64,000 bases of DNA from UBA7672 sp963738625 (GCA_963738625.1 CAVTXH010000020.1:682001-746000); one strand, 5' to 3'. Shown: positions 1 to 8,591, numbered from the stretch's first letter. The notes: a model not told the origin generated them from the sequence alone. Numbers and translations are program-made.

Positions 1-2
1 AC

Positions 3-3000
3 GGCATGAACCTTGCGCCGTGGAACGGCGCATTCGGGGCCGACGTCAACACGGTGCCGATGGAAGCGCTGCAGGCAGTCGAGGTCCTGAAAGACGGCGC
101 CTCCGCGACCTATGGCGCGGGCGCCGTCGGCGGCGTCATCAACTTCCGCACCCGTCGTGATATCGATGCGCCGCAGCTCAGCGTCCAGAAACAATTCTAC
201 GATGGGTCGGACGGCTACTACAAAGTCGACTTCCTGACCGGCTGGGTCGGCGACGCCTCCAACCTGATGCTGTCGCTCTCCTATCAGCACGAAGACGCGA
301 TGCTGCAGACAGCCAGGGACTTCTCGAGCCAGCCTTTCGCGATCAACCCAGCGGCCTACACGCTGACCGGCGCCAATCCGGGGACGTTCCAGCCGACGAC
401 GTCGGACTTCTACAACGCCGCGACCATTACGATGAATGCGGCGACGTCGTTCCCCGGCATCAATGATCTGCCCGGCAGCACAGGTGCAGCGGCGCAAACG
501 GCATGCGAAGCGGTCGGCGGTCAGATCGGCAACGTGCTGCAGCCGAACTCCGCGCTGGGAGCGACCTCAACATTCGCAGGGTTCCCCAACACCGCCTGCG
601 CCTTTCCGCAATGGCCGTTCCAGAATCTCGTCAACGAGCACGATCAGTACCGGGGCTATATCGAGTTCAATGGCGATATCACCGACACCATGGAGTTCCA
701 CTTCGACGCCAACTACAGCAAGTCGAAGACACTGCAGCAGCAAATTCCGAGCGGTCCGGCCAACGGCTCGGCGATCGACCGGACGTTCAACGCGCTCTGC
801 GCAAATAGCTGCAACTACGTCCTTCCCGTTCAGGTGCAGAACTATTCGGTTGCAGGGGCGCCGCTCGGGACATTCGTCCAGAACCCGTTCATCGCAGACT
901 TTAGGACCAGGGCCGGGGCCTCACTTACCGCACTCCCTGCCAACGCTGCTCTGTACATGGGCCTCAACTGGCGCCCCTGGATGTTCGGCGGCAACCCGAA
1001 TGAAAATGGCGGTCTGAAGGTCGACACATTCGAGCGCGAAAGCTTCATCGCCAACGCAGGCATAAAGGGCGAATTCACCGGCACCAATCCCGTGACGACG
1101 CTGTTAAGCGGGGTCAAGTACGATCTGTCCGCTCAGTACAATCAATACCTCAACACCTATCACCAGCCTGACGTTTTCGGTTCCCGCCTGCAGAATGCTT
1201 TGCTCGGTTATGGCGGCCCGAGCTGCAATGCAATTGATCGCGTCCCGACAGACTATACTTCTTCCGCGGCCTACAACCGCACTGTCGGCATTCAATCCAA
1301 CACGGCGCCCGGCACGAATGGCTGCCAGTGGTTCAACCCGTTCGCCAGCGCGTTCGCGACAAGCGTCGCCAACGGTGCTGCCAACCCGCAGTTCAACTCT
1401 GGAACGATCGCTGGCCGCCCCTCGGGCTATGCCAACCCGCTGGATCTGATCGACTGGATGACGGGCGACAAAGTCGCCGAGTATCGTCTCGAGGCGATCA
1501 CGGTGAACGGCATCTTGAGCGGCGAGGTACCTGAGAGCGTGTTTGCCCTACCGGGCGGCAATATCGGATGGGCTCTCGGCACTCAGTGGCGGCAAACCGA
1601 AGGACGGGCGACCATCATAGATGGGAACGAAGTCGAAGAGACCATGGGTACGCAGAACTGCATGTGGCCCGACCGCGCCGTTGTCAACATTCCGGCTCAG
1701 GTCGAGCCCGGCGTCGGCGCGCGGGGATGCCCAACTGCCCAAGGCGCGTATTTCGGTAGCGGCCGTGTCAACATCGTTTCCGGCACTCCGCCCTTCGCCC
1801 ACGATACACAGGTGATCTCGCTTTTTGGTGAAGCGCAGCTTCCCGTACTGGAAAATCTCAATTTCCAGCTCTCAGGACGCCACGAAGAATACAATAACGG
1901 CAAACTCATCGGGGACATCTATACCGTAGCGGGCAAGTGGGACGTTACGGAAAACCTGTATGTTCGCTCATCCTTCGGCACCAACTACCGGGCAGATAAC
2001 GCGCTCGACCTCGACCCGGGTTCGCAGGAGGTCATCACAGCCGGGTACGGACGCTTCGGCACTGGGTTCCAGGCCGCCCGAACCACCGAGGTGCAGGAGG
2101 GAATCGGACCGGAGGACGACAAGACGTTCAACTTCGGCGTTGGCTGGGAATCCGACCTTGCCGAAGGCCGCATCCGCGCCAGCGTGGATTTCTTCGAGGT
2201 CCTGGTTGACGGTCAGGTTGCGACAACGAGCGATACGACGAGTCTCAACAACGTGTTCGGGCTCAATACGACCGCCAGCCAGACCAATCGCGGCATTGCC
2301 GGAATTCCCAACACGGCTGTGACCAACTCCCCGGGTCAGTTCGCCGACTGCAATGCGGCTCTGATTAGCTTCGTGGCGTTTAGCGGGCCCTGTGTCCAGG
2401 GCGTGACGACAGCCGCAAACCTGACCGACGTGTTCCGCTTCCAGGTCAACGGGCCGGGCTTTGTCACCAACGGCGTCGACTACTCGGTCGACTTCACCTA
2501 CCCGATGTTCAACGGCACGTTCAGTGCGCAGCTCACGGCGACGCAGAACCTTGTCTACAAGGCTCGCGGCTATTCGGTGAACGGCATCCTGTTCGATGGC
2601 GGCGGCAACCGGCTCGGGACCGCGAACTACACCAGAACCGGCAACGAGTCGCGCCGGTGGCGCGGCAACGCCGTCGTCCGCTGGGCCAACGACATGCACA
2701 ACATCAGCCTGAGAGCGAACTACTCCTCCGGCGTCTTCAATGAAGCCTGGGAGGTCGGCGGGTTGACCCCGATCCGGGCGAACATCACGACCACCCCAGC
2801 GGACGAGACGCTCTTTTCGACCTACGGCATCTTCCCCAAGGAGTATCTCGACTTCGACCTCAACTACATCTGGACGGCGCCTTTCTGGGAAGAGCTTGAA
2901 GTCCGTGCGACGATCCTCAACATCTTCGACAAGGATCCGTCTCCTGCGCAGGGCCGTTCGGGCTATTACAACGCCACAGGCAACCCGCGCGGCCGGATCT

Positions 3001-3029
3001 TCGAGGTGGGCGTCACGAAGAAGTTCTAA
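3..3029 (+). CDS. TonB-dependent outer-membrane receptor, 5' end outside window
   Basis: This is the C-terminal ~1008 residues of a large TonB-dependent receptor, a 22-strand barrel that imports scarce ligands through the outer membrane. The visible part opens inside the plug domain, with the typical run VEVLKDGASATYGAGAVGGV at about residues 27-46. It closes with FEVGVTKKF, ending in the terminal Phe used by the BAM machinery. The frame is open to the window edge, and no signal peptide or TonB box is present, so the ATG at 6 is internal and the true start lies upstream. Paired cysteines (for example ALCANSCNY) occur in long extracellular loops. The substrate cannot be read from sequence. A strong terminator follows at once. 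Confidence 0.93.
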   Translation, partial: GMNLAPWNGAFGADVNTVPMEALQAVEVLKDGASATYGAGAVGGVINFRTRRDIDAPQLSVQKQFYDGSDGYYKVDFLTGWVGDASNLMLSLSYQHEDAMLQTARDFSSQPFAINPAAYTLTGANPGTFQPTTSDFYNAATITMNAATSFPGINDLPGSTGAAAQTACEAVGGQIGNVLQPNSALGATSTFAGFPNTACAFPQWPFQNLVNEHDQYRGYIEFNGDITDTMEFHFDANYSKSKTLQQQIPSGPANGSAIDRTFNALCANSCNYVLPVQVQNYSVAGAPLGTFVQNPFIADFRTRAGASLTALPANAALYMGLNWRPWMFGGNPNENGGLKVDTFERESFIANAGIKGEFTGTNPVTTLLSGVKYDLSAQYNQYLNTYHQPDVFGSRLQNALLGYGGPSCNAIDRVPTDYTSSAAYNRTVGIQSNTAPGTNGCQWFNPFASAFATSVANGAANPQFNSGTIAGRPSGYANPLDLIDWMTGDKVAEYRLEAITVNGILSGEVPESVFALPGGNIGWALGTQWRQTEGRATIIDGNEVEETMGTQNCMWPDRAVVNIPAQVEPGVGARGCPTAQGAYFGSGRVNIVSGTPPFAHDTQVISLFGEAQLPVLENLNFQLSGRHEEYNNGKLIGDIYTVAGKWDVTENLYVRSSFGTNYRADNALDLDPGSQEVITAGYGRFGTGFQAARTTEVQEGIGPEDDKTFNFGVGWESDLAEGRIRASVDFFEVLVDGQVATTSDTTSLNNVFGLNTTASQTNRGIAGIPNTAVTNSPGQFADCNAALISFVAFSGPCVQGVTTAANLTDVFRFQVNGPGFVTNGVDYSVDFTYPMFNGTFSAQLTATQNLVYKARGYSVNGILFDGGGNRLGTANYTRTGNESRRWRGNAVVRWANDMHNISLRANYSSGVFNEAWEVGGLTPIRANITTTPADETLFSTYGIFPKEYLDFDLNYIWTAPFWEELEVRATILNIFDKDPSPAQGRSGYYNATGNPRGRIFEVGVTKKF

Positions 3030-3060
3030 GACTGTTTGTAGCGATAACTCCCGATTCACT

Positions 3061-3097
3061 GCCCCCGGACCCTCACGGTCCGGGGGCTGTTTCTTTT
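3061..3097 (+). terminator. Rho-independent terminator of the TonB receptor gene
   Basis: A perfect 11-bp stem (3061-3071 with 3077-3087) and a 5-nt loop are followed by TGTTTCTTTT. It sits 31 bases after the receptor stop codon. Confidence 0.9.
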
Positions 3098-3191
3098 GCT
3101 CCAAACTCCTCCGGGCCGCGAGCAACGGGTTTCGCATCGCTTGCGTGTGGACAAGCCGAGGGTTCCGCGCTGGATTAGCCTTGAGGTTGTG

Positions 3192-4646
3192 ATGCTCGAA
3201 ACGACATTCCTCGGCCATCAGGGCTGGCAGTTCGCATCGGCGAGCGCGCGAGTTCTGGTCGATCCGCTTCTGGTCGAGCCGTTCGGGCACCGCGGAGGGG
3301 TGGGAGTCGTATACCCGCCTCGTCTGCTCAACGTCGCCGCCATGCCTCCGGTGGACGCCGTTATTCTGACGCACGAGCACGAGGACCACTTCAACATTCC
3401 TTCGGTGAACCGGATTTCGCGCGACGTTCCGTTTTACGTGCCGGAGCGTTCCTCGATTGCGATGCGTCAGTTCCTCCGGGAGGCGGGGTTCTCCGTTTTT
3501 CTCGTCTCCGCCGGGCAGACGATCGAATGGCGGGACCTCCACGTCACGTTCTTTTCGTCCGACCATGTAAGGCATGACGAGCAGGACGAATGGGACACCA
3601 TGCCGTTCCTCGTCGAGGACGTGAAGGATGGGGGAAGCTTCTTCTCGCCGGTCGATGTTTCCGTGTCGGCGGGCATAGAGGCGCAGTTGCGGCAGCGCAA
3701 AGCAGCCCCGGGACTTTGGGGCTATGCGAACAACGTGATGAACATGTCGTTCCAGCAACAACCACCCCGAGCCGCACCGTCGATGCAGCCGATCGTGGCG
3801 AGGTTCGTAGCGGAGCACAGGCGCCGCGCCAGCCCGCCGATTGCGTCGTTGATGTGCGGCGGCGGGTTCTCGTTCGTGGGGCCGCGGGCGTGGATGAATC
3901 AGGTATTCTTCCCGCTTGACTCCGACCAGCTGTTTGAGGGGCTCCAAGCGGTCACTCCCAAAGAGCGCTTCATCGTTCCAGCGCCCGGAACGCAGATCGT
4001 CAGCGACAGGAATAGCGTTCGAAGCGTCAGCGACGGCGCGGAGTATCTGCGCGCCCTGCCGAGGGAACAGTGGCCCGATCGCACCTACCAGCCAAACAAG
4101 GCCTCGCCTGGGCAGGTGGTTCCCGCATCGGGGCGGAGCGAATTGCGGGCCGGCGAACTCGAAGAACTCGAGGATCGTCTCGCTGGGTTCGCCGAGTTCC
4201 TCTATGGCGGGCCGCTGTTCAGAGCCCTTTACTCGCTCACACCCGCAGCGGGGCCGGGCCAGACAAGGCTGAGGTTTGCAATCGCTGCGATGGCGGACGG
4301 CGGCGACCACGTATTCGAGTACGACCCTGCGGGCTGCAGGTTCGAGCTCCTGAAACAGCCGGCGACGCTGGCGGAATACGTTGCCGGGCTGGAGTGTTTC
4401 GCAAGCGACCTGCTTGAGTTTCTTCGCGGCCATCTGACGCCCAGCGCGCTCATGTTCGGCCGCCTCTGCCGATGGTGCGGCGGCGGCGAAAACCTGACGC
4501 AGGCGATCGACCATGCGATCTGGCTGTACGGCCATCCGCTGAGGCGCCCGGCGCAATACCTGGATCTCTACCGCCAGATATACGCGCTCGAGCCAGCGGA
4601 CGTCCCGAGAGTACGCCGCCGCCCGTCGCCGGCCACGGTTGACTAA
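3192..4646 (+). CDS. MBL-fold metallo-hydrolase with long C-terminal extension
   Basis: A 484-residue protein of the metallo-beta-lactamase fold, UlaG-like in its N-terminal half. It carries the zinc motif HEHEDH at residues 61-66 (H61, H63, D65, H66) after a hydrophobic strand. A further His-rich segment, SSDHVRHDE, follows at about residue 120. The C-terminal ~200 residues match no domain I recognise. The ATG at 3192 is preferred because the longer frame from 3096 would start inside the terminator of the previous gene. There is no signal peptide, so it is probably cytoplasmic. It follows a TonB receptor gene but is separated from it by a terminator, so a shared role in processing an imported compound is only a possibility. 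The substrate is unknown. Confidence 0.82.
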   Translation: MLETTFLGHQGWQFASASARVLVDPLLVEPFGHRGGVGVVYPPRLLNVAAMPPVDAVILTHEHEDHFNIPSVNRISRDVPFYVPERSSIAMRQFLREAGFSVFLVSAGQTIEWRDLHVTFFSSDHVRHDEQDEWDTMPFLVEDVKDGGSFFSPVDVSVSAGIEAQLRQRKAAPGLWGYANNVMNMSFQQQPPRAAPSMQPIVARFVAEHRRRASPPIASLMCGGGFSFVGPRAWMNQVFFPLDSDQLFEGLQAVTPKERFIVPAPGTQIVSDRNSVRSVSDGAEYLRALPREQWPDRTYQPNKASPGQVVPASGRSELRAGELEELEDRLAGFAEFLYGGPLFRALYSLTPAAGPGQTRLRFAIAAMADGGDHVFEYDPAGCRFELLKQPATLAEYVAGLECFASDLLEFLRGHLTPSALMFGRLCRWCGGGENLTQAIDHAIWLYGHPLRRPAQYLDLYRQIYALEPADVPRVRRRPSPATVD

Positions 4647-4706
4647 GGGCTGTTTCTTTCCGGCCCCTGCATGCGCTAAGGAGGACTCCGCAGACAAGGA
4701 GTTTTC

Positions 4707-5942
4707 ATGGGCGCGATTGAGGTTGTCGATCCGGGCGAAGCGGGGTTGAGCGCCGAGCGGCTGAAGCTGATTCCAGCCTACTTCGAAGGCTACATCCAAA
4801 AGCAGCGGATGCCTTGCTGCGCGGTTCTCGTGGCGCGGGGCGGGCAGGTGGCGCATCTGTCGTTCCAGGGCGCGACGGAGATGGGCGGGAAACGGTCGAT
4901 CGACGAGCAGACGATCTATCGCATCTATTCGATGACCAAGCCGGTGACTTCGGTTGCGGCCATGATGCTGTTCGAGGAGGGGCTGCTCCGCCTCGACCAC
5001 GAGGTCTCGCGCTACATCCCCGAGTTCGGCGACGTGCAGGTCTTCGCCGGCGGGACGGCGGAGGCGCCGAAGCTGGAGAAGCCGAAGCGGCCGATGATGG
5101 TGCGCGATCTTTTCCTACATACGTCGGGCATCACCTACGCCTTCCTGCAGCAGGGGCCGGTGGATGAGATCTATCGTGCTAGGGCGATCGACTATGCGCG
5201 GCACCAGGGCGACCTGAAGTCGTTCTGCGAGCTGGTTGCGAGCGCGCCGCTGGTCTTCTCTCCGGGCGACAGATGGAACTATTCGAACTCGACGGACGTT
5301 CTCGGCCGCGTGGTGGAAGTGGCTTCGGGGGTGAGCCTCGATGAGTTCTTCCGGAAGCGGATTTTCGCGCCGCTGGGCATGAACGACACTTTCTTCTCTG
5401 TGCCTGCCGACAAGATCGACCGGCTGATGGCGTGTTACTGGCGCAACCCCGCCAACGGGCAGATCATCCAGAGCGATCCGGCCGGCGCGGCGAGCGCGTA
5501 CGCCAGGAAGCCGAACGTGTTGTCGGGCGGGGGCGGGCTGGCCTCGACCATCGGCGACTATCTCAAATTCTGCCTCATGCTGGGCAATGGCGGCGAGCTC
5601 AACGGCGCGCGGCTGCTGTCGCCGAAGACGCTCGAATTCATGACCATGAACCACCTTCCGGACGGCAAGACGATCGCGCAGATGGGCGACAAGACGTTCT
5701 CGGAAACACGGATGGACGGTTCGGGCTTCGGGCTCGGCTGGGCGGTGACGAGCGACGTGATCGCGACGACGCAGCCGGGTTCGGTCGGCACGTTCTCGTG
5801 GGGCGGGATGGCGTCGACCTTCTTCTGGATCGATCCGGTCGAGGACCTGATTACGATCCAGATGACGCAGCTGATGCCGTCCGGCTCGTATCCGATCCGG
5901 CCGCAGCTTCAGCAGCTCGTCTACGCGGCAATCGAGGAATAG
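4707..5942 (+). CDS. Serine hydrolase of the beta-lactamase/esterase (class C-like) family
   Basis: A 411-residue penicillin-binding-protein-like serine hydrolase. The nucleophile motif SMTK is at residues 75-78 (S75, K78). The second motif YSN follows in WNYSNSTD near residue 193, and the third is probably replaced by a WGG segment near residue 370. No signal peptide is visible, which fits the cytoplasmic esterase/EstB type rather than a secreted beta-lactamase. An AAGGAG ribosome site precedes the ATG at 4707. The 3' end overlaps a convergent frame by about 92 bases. The substrate, ester or peptide, cannot be told. Confidence 0.9.
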   Translation: MGAIEVVDPGEAGLSAERLKLIPAYFEGYIQKQRMPCCAVLVARGGQVAHLSFQGATEMGGKRSIDEQTIYRIYSMTKPVTSVAAMMLFEEGLLRLDHEVSRYIPEFGDVQVFAGGTAEAPKLEKPKRPMMVRDLFLHTSGITYAFLQQGPVDEIYRARAIDYARHQGDLKSFCELVASAPLVFSPGDRWNYSNSTDVLGRVVEVASGVSLDEFFRKRIFAPLGMNDTFFSVPADKIDRLMACYWRNPANGQIIQSDPAGAASAYARKPNVLSGGGGLASTIGDYLKFCLMLGNGGELNGARLLSPKTLEFMTMNHLPDGKTIAQMGDKTFSETRMDGSGFGLGWAVTSDVIATTQPGSVGTFSWGGMASTFFWIDPVEDLITIQMTQLMPSGSYPIRPQLQQLVYAAIEE

Positions 5943-6549
5943 GCGGTCGGACATGGCGTCTCGTTCTCGCAGGCAAGGCCTGCGGGCTGGGGTCTGCTGT
6001 GATTTCGGGATTGCGCCCGCGCCAGGGCGGCGCGCGGATGCGCTGGCCCGCCCTGGGGCTGGCCGCCGACGATTTTTGTCGCACCCTCTGAAAAATCGTC
6101 GTCGTCGACGACGTTGTCGACGGGGGCCGATGCTCGGCGAGCCCGAGCGGATTGGCGTCGATAAGGCGCTTGAGGCGCCAGGCGCGGCGCACAGCCATGC
6201 GCTCGAGCTCGCCCAGCATGCCGCAGGCGCGCTCGAGGCGGCCGCGGACCGATTCGACGCTAAGCCGGTTGCCCGGCCGGGCCCGGCCATTGCGGCGGTG
6301 CTCCTGGTAAGGCAGACCCAGCTTGAAGCGGGCCATGTGCCAGACGGCGATGTGGAGGATCGCCTCCATGTCGGCGATGACGCGGTCGAGCTCTGCGAGC
6401 TGGGCGTAATCGCCTCTCAGCTCGTCGAGATAGTCCGGATCCTCGAGGCCTCTGCGGAAGCAGGCAAGCACGTGGCGCACGCCTTCGATCAGCTGCGCCA
6501 CGGGGGCCAGCGGATAGAAGATCGCCAACAGGATGTTGACCAGCGCCAT
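5851..6549 (-). CDS. Hypothetical protein, real N-terminal half with a repeat-derived tail
   Basis: The first ~143 residues have normal composition: a hydrophobic N-terminus (MALVNILLAIFYPLAP) followed by a charged helical region. They do not match a family I know. From about residue 145 the frame runs through the palindromes at 6022-6120 and becomes Ser/Thr/Arg/Pro-rich, then overlaps the end of the convergent serine hydrolase by 92 bases. The tail is therefore probably not original coding sequence. Either an element inserted near the 3' end or a frameshift removed the native stop; an alternative minus-strand frame through the same palindromes reads as an acidic stretch (DDDDFSEG). A long plus-strand frame (5953-6567) is the mirror image and is rejected. 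Confidence 0.5.
   Translation of the reverse strand: MALVNILLAIFYPLAPVAQLIEGVRHVLACFRRGLEDPDYLDELRGDYAQLAELDRVIADMEAILHIAVWHMARFKLGLPYQEHRRNGRARPGNRLSVESVRGRLERACGMLGELERMAVRRAWRLKRLIDANPLGLAEHRPPSTTSSTTTIFQRVRQKSSAASPRAGQRIRAPPWRGRNPEITADPSPQALPARTRRHVRPPIPRLPRRRAAEAAAGSDTSRTASAASSGS
6022..6120. repeat. Cluster of perfect stem-loops and a palindrome
   Basis: Three structures lie in 100 bases. A 9-bp inverted repeat joins 6022-6030 with 6048-6056. An 11-bp inverted repeat CGACGATTTTT/AAAAATCGTCG joins 6067-6077 with 6091-6101. A 14-bp perfect palindrome CGTCGTCGACGACG lies at 6100-6113. The group resembles an extragenic palindromic element and sits between or inside convergent gene ends. Confidence 0.7.
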
Positions 6550-7029
6550 GCGGGCAGTATCGCCTGACGGGTAAGGCGTGGGGACAAGTAAAAAGTTATC
6601 CTACAGCGGGAAAGTGAACTCTGGCGCGGTTTTGCTGGGATTTGGGCGCTGAAGATTGTTTGAAACTGCAGAGTCATCCGACTGTGTTGGTCACGCTCTC
6701 TCGGCCGCAGCCCCCGCGAAGGCGGGGGTCCAGCGCCGACCGCAAGGCTTGTCCTGAATTCGGGCTTCAGGTTTGGAGCGCTGCGCGCGCATTTTTCCGA
6801 AGAGGACTGGGGCCCTTCGCTGTCGCTCCGGGCGTTCACCATTCGGTTTGATCCACTGGATCAAACCGCGCCTGTGGCGCCATGGCTTACCCCCGCCTGC
6901 GCGGGGAACGCGGACCTGAAGGTCCGCTTCCAGAAAGATTCTCGGGTCTGCGGCGCTGCGCGCCTGCGCCCGGAATGACGGCGGTGGGTGTGGCTCGCCG
7001 GCCGTCGTTTGCACTCCGGCGTTCGCTCG
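6550..7029. other. Gene-free spacer built from dispersed palindromic repeats
   Basis: No convincing gene is present; the short frames here overlap one another and have repeat-like, Arg/Pro-rich products. The spacer is a mosaic of hairpins: CCCCCGC/GCGGGGG at 6711-6728, a 25-base perfect palindrome at 6844-6868, a GCGCC/GGCGC hairpin at 6868-6880, CCCCGC/GCGGGG at 6891-6906 and GCGGACCT/AGGTCCGC at 6910-6927. The flanking text, including a GGAATGACGG box near 6972, is typical of dispersed intergenic repeats in alphaproteobacteria. Confidence 0.65.
6844..6868. repeat. 25-base perfect palindrome (12 + 1 + 12)
   Basis: CGGTTTGATCCA at 6844-6855 is mirrored exactly by TGGATCAAACCG at 6857-6868 around one central base. 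It abuts a second small hairpin at 6868-6880. It could be a DNA-protein binding site or part of a mobile palindromic element; no T-run follows, so it is not a classical terminator. Confidence 0.75.
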
Positions 7030-7941
7030 CTACCTCGAGGAGGCGATGCGATCGCGCGGCTCGAAGGCGGGGAAGGCGGCCTGCAGCGGCGTCGAGTCGG
7101 GCAGGACGTAGAACACGCCGCCTTTCTTGAAAGTCGAGCGGACCACCTTGCTGTAGAATGCCGGCGAGACGTTGATGCAGCCGTGGGTGATGCGGTTGTC
7201 GTCCGGCGTCGGCGAGGCCAGGCGCTCCTTGCGCTTCTCCTTCTTCTTGCTGGTCTTGGGCAACGCATGGATCGAGACGGAAGTCGCATAATCCACCCAC
7301 AGCACGCGCTCGCCGCCCTTGGCCGGGCCATAGCCCGCGAGATAGCGGCCGGCAGGCGTGGTGCGCTCCTTGAGGGGAATGTCTTTCAGCTCGCGATCGC
7401 CCACACCCGGCGCGGAGTCATCGCCGACAGCCGACCCGATCAGCACAGGCGCGAGGCCCTGCAGCTTGCCGCTGGCGTCAAACACCAGAACCTGCGCTGC
7501 ATCCTTATCGACGACGGCAAAGGGAAGCCCGCGATTGTCGCCTGAGGCGATCACCCAGCCGGCAATGTCGATCACCGCGTCCGACACCTGCTCGCCGGGA
7601 TCTACCTCGTCGAGCGGCTCAACGGCGGCGGACGTGGCGGGCGCTGACTTGGAGGCTGTGGATTTGGAAGCTGCGGATTTGGAAGCTGCGGATTTGGAAG
7701 CTGCGGATTTGGAGGTCTTGGGCTTGGCCGCGCTTGATTTGGACGGGACAGATTTGGCGGCCGCAGACTCGGCAGGCGCAGACTTGGCAAGCGAAGATTG
7801 GGCAGGTGAAGATTGGGCCGCGGCGCTAGGAGCCGACGCTCCGCCCCAGGCAATCCCGATCGAGAGAGCCGCCGCCCAAACGATTTTTTTCAATTCTACG
7901 CGAATGACCGCTGCTCCACGGCTGGGTGGGCCAGGCGCCAT
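7030..7941 (-). CDS. L,D-transpeptidase (YkuD domain) with Ala/Ser/Lys-rich linker
   Basis: An exported YkuD-type L,D-transpeptidase, which forms 3-3 peptidoglycan crosslinks or links proteins to peptidoglycan through a catalytic Cys. The catalytic segment ITHGCINVSP is near residue 252, with an upstream His in SVSIHALP. A signal peptide (KKIVWAAALSIGIAWG, cleavage after SAAAQ) precedes a ~60-residue AKSA/SKSA linker with lysines every five residues. The start is uncertain: the ATG at 7941 lies in the hairpin at 7928-7958, whereas the TTG at 7893 would begin exactly at the signal peptide (MKKIVWAA) but has only a distant GGAG. It follows an Lpp-like lipoprotein gene on the same strand, 55 bases away, suggesting shared function at the wall. 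Confidence 0.88.
   Translation of the reverse strand: MAPGPPSRGAAVIRVELKKIVWAAALSIGIAWGGASAPSAAAQSSPAQSSLAKSAPAESAAAKSVPSKSSAAKPKTSKSAASKSAASKSAASKSTASKSAPATSAAVEPLDEVDPGEQVSDAVIDIAGWVIASGDNRGLPFAVVDKDAAQVLVFDASGKLQGLAPVLIGSAVGDDSAPGVGDRELKDIPLKERTTPAGRYLAGYGPAKGGERVLWVDYATSVSIHALPKTSKKKEKRKERLASPTPDDNRITHGCINVSPAFYSKVVRSTFKKGGVFYVLPDSTPLQAAFPAFEPRDRIASSR
7646..7720. repeat. 15-bp coding tandem repeat in the transpeptidase linker
   Basis: Three identical copies of GATTTGGAAGCTGCG (plus-strand reading) lie at 7661-7705, flanked by diverged copies at 7646-7660 and 7706-7720. Each encodes five residues of the SKSAA type on the minus strand, so copy-number change keeps the reading frame. Confidence 0.85.
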
Positions 7942-7958
7942 TCAGAGGCGCCTGGCCC
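7928..7958. repeat. 12-bp perfect inverted repeat at the transpeptidase start
   Basis: GGGCCAGGCGCC at 7928-7939 pairs with GGCGCCTGGCCC at 7947-7958 across a 7-base loop. It lies between the Lpp-like gene and the transpeptidase and would bury the ATG at 7941 in mRNA structure. It could limit read-through or translation of the transpeptidase. No T-run follows on either strand. Confidence 0.7.
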
Positions 7959-7996
7959 CAGTCAGAACGTTGTCTGACCATCCAGATAGTTGAGGG

Positions 7997-8332
7997 TCAA
8001 CCCCGCGGCGTGCGGCCACGGGCCGGCGCGGCGGGCGGCTTTTCAAGCTGGTCGACGCGGCCGCCGAGCTGATCGAGCCGCTGGTTGGCGGTGCGGGCGT
8101 CGGTCGCCGCAGCCTGCGCCGCCGAGTTAGCGGACGCAGCCGCCTGGTTGGCTGCGTCGGCGCGTTGAGTAGCGCTCTGCACCCGGGCATCGAGCTGATC
8201 GATACGGCTGTTCACCGCGGCGATCTTTTCATCGACATAGCCGTTCGTCGCGCAGGCGGTGGCGCTCAGGCCGGCCAAGGCGATGACGGCGACAACACGG
8301 GCGCTTGCAGCATGGTTTTTCAGCCAAGACAT
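7997..8332 (-). CDS. Lpp-like murein lipoprotein without terminal lysine
   Basis: A 111-residue lipoprotein. The lipobox LSATAC places the lipidated Cys at residue 27. After the anchor comes an alanine-rich heptad coiled coil beginning SRIDQLDARV and ending in ANQRLDQLGGRVDQLE. ANQRLD is also found in the E. coli murein lipoprotein Lpp helix, which forms a trimer. Unlike Lpp, it does not end in Lys but in a Pro/Ala/Arg tail (PPAAPARGRTPRG), so the classic side-chain link to peptidoglycan is absent. An AGAGGA site precedes the ATG. The L,D-transpeptidase gene follows. Homology to Lpp is inferred from the motif and architecture only. Confidence 0.82.
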   Translation of the reverse strand: MSWLKNHAASARVVAVIALAGLSATACATNGYVDEKIAAVNSRIDQLDARVQSATQRADAANQAAASANSAAQAAATDARTANQRLDQLGGRVDQLEKPPAAPARGRTPRG

Positions 8333-8524
8333 TTTCGGAATCCTCTTTTGAGGCGACCTCCGGGGTCGTCGTTGAAATCAACAGAATAAGCGCGACCAAA
8401 CCATGCGCTTGCGCCAAGGCGCAAGACAGTTTGGGTCAAAGCGTAACGTGGGGGCCGGGTTCTTGTTCCGGATGCGGACGTTTTTTTGAGCCAGTTTTCG
8501 CGCCGTCCCCCTCGCACGCATAGC

Positions 8525-8560
8525 CCAAAAAGCGAACGGCCCGCTCTTTCGAGCGGGCCG
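8525..8560 (-). terminator. Terminator of the MFS transporter gene
   Basis: A 10-bp perfect stem (8537-8546 with 8551-8560) and a 4-base loop are followed on the minus strand by TTCGCTTTTT. It lies about 30 bases after the transporter stop. Confidence 0.88.
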
Positions 8561-8591
8561 CAGGTTCAGCAGCGGTGCGATCCGGCGCCGG

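Noticed and set aside
1968..5000. Minus-strand open frame of 1010 codons opposite the TonB receptor, MBL and serine hydrolase genes
   Set aside because: Its product is Arg/His/Glu-rich without domains and spans three real genes and a terminator. It is the usual antisense frame of GC-rich coding DNA.
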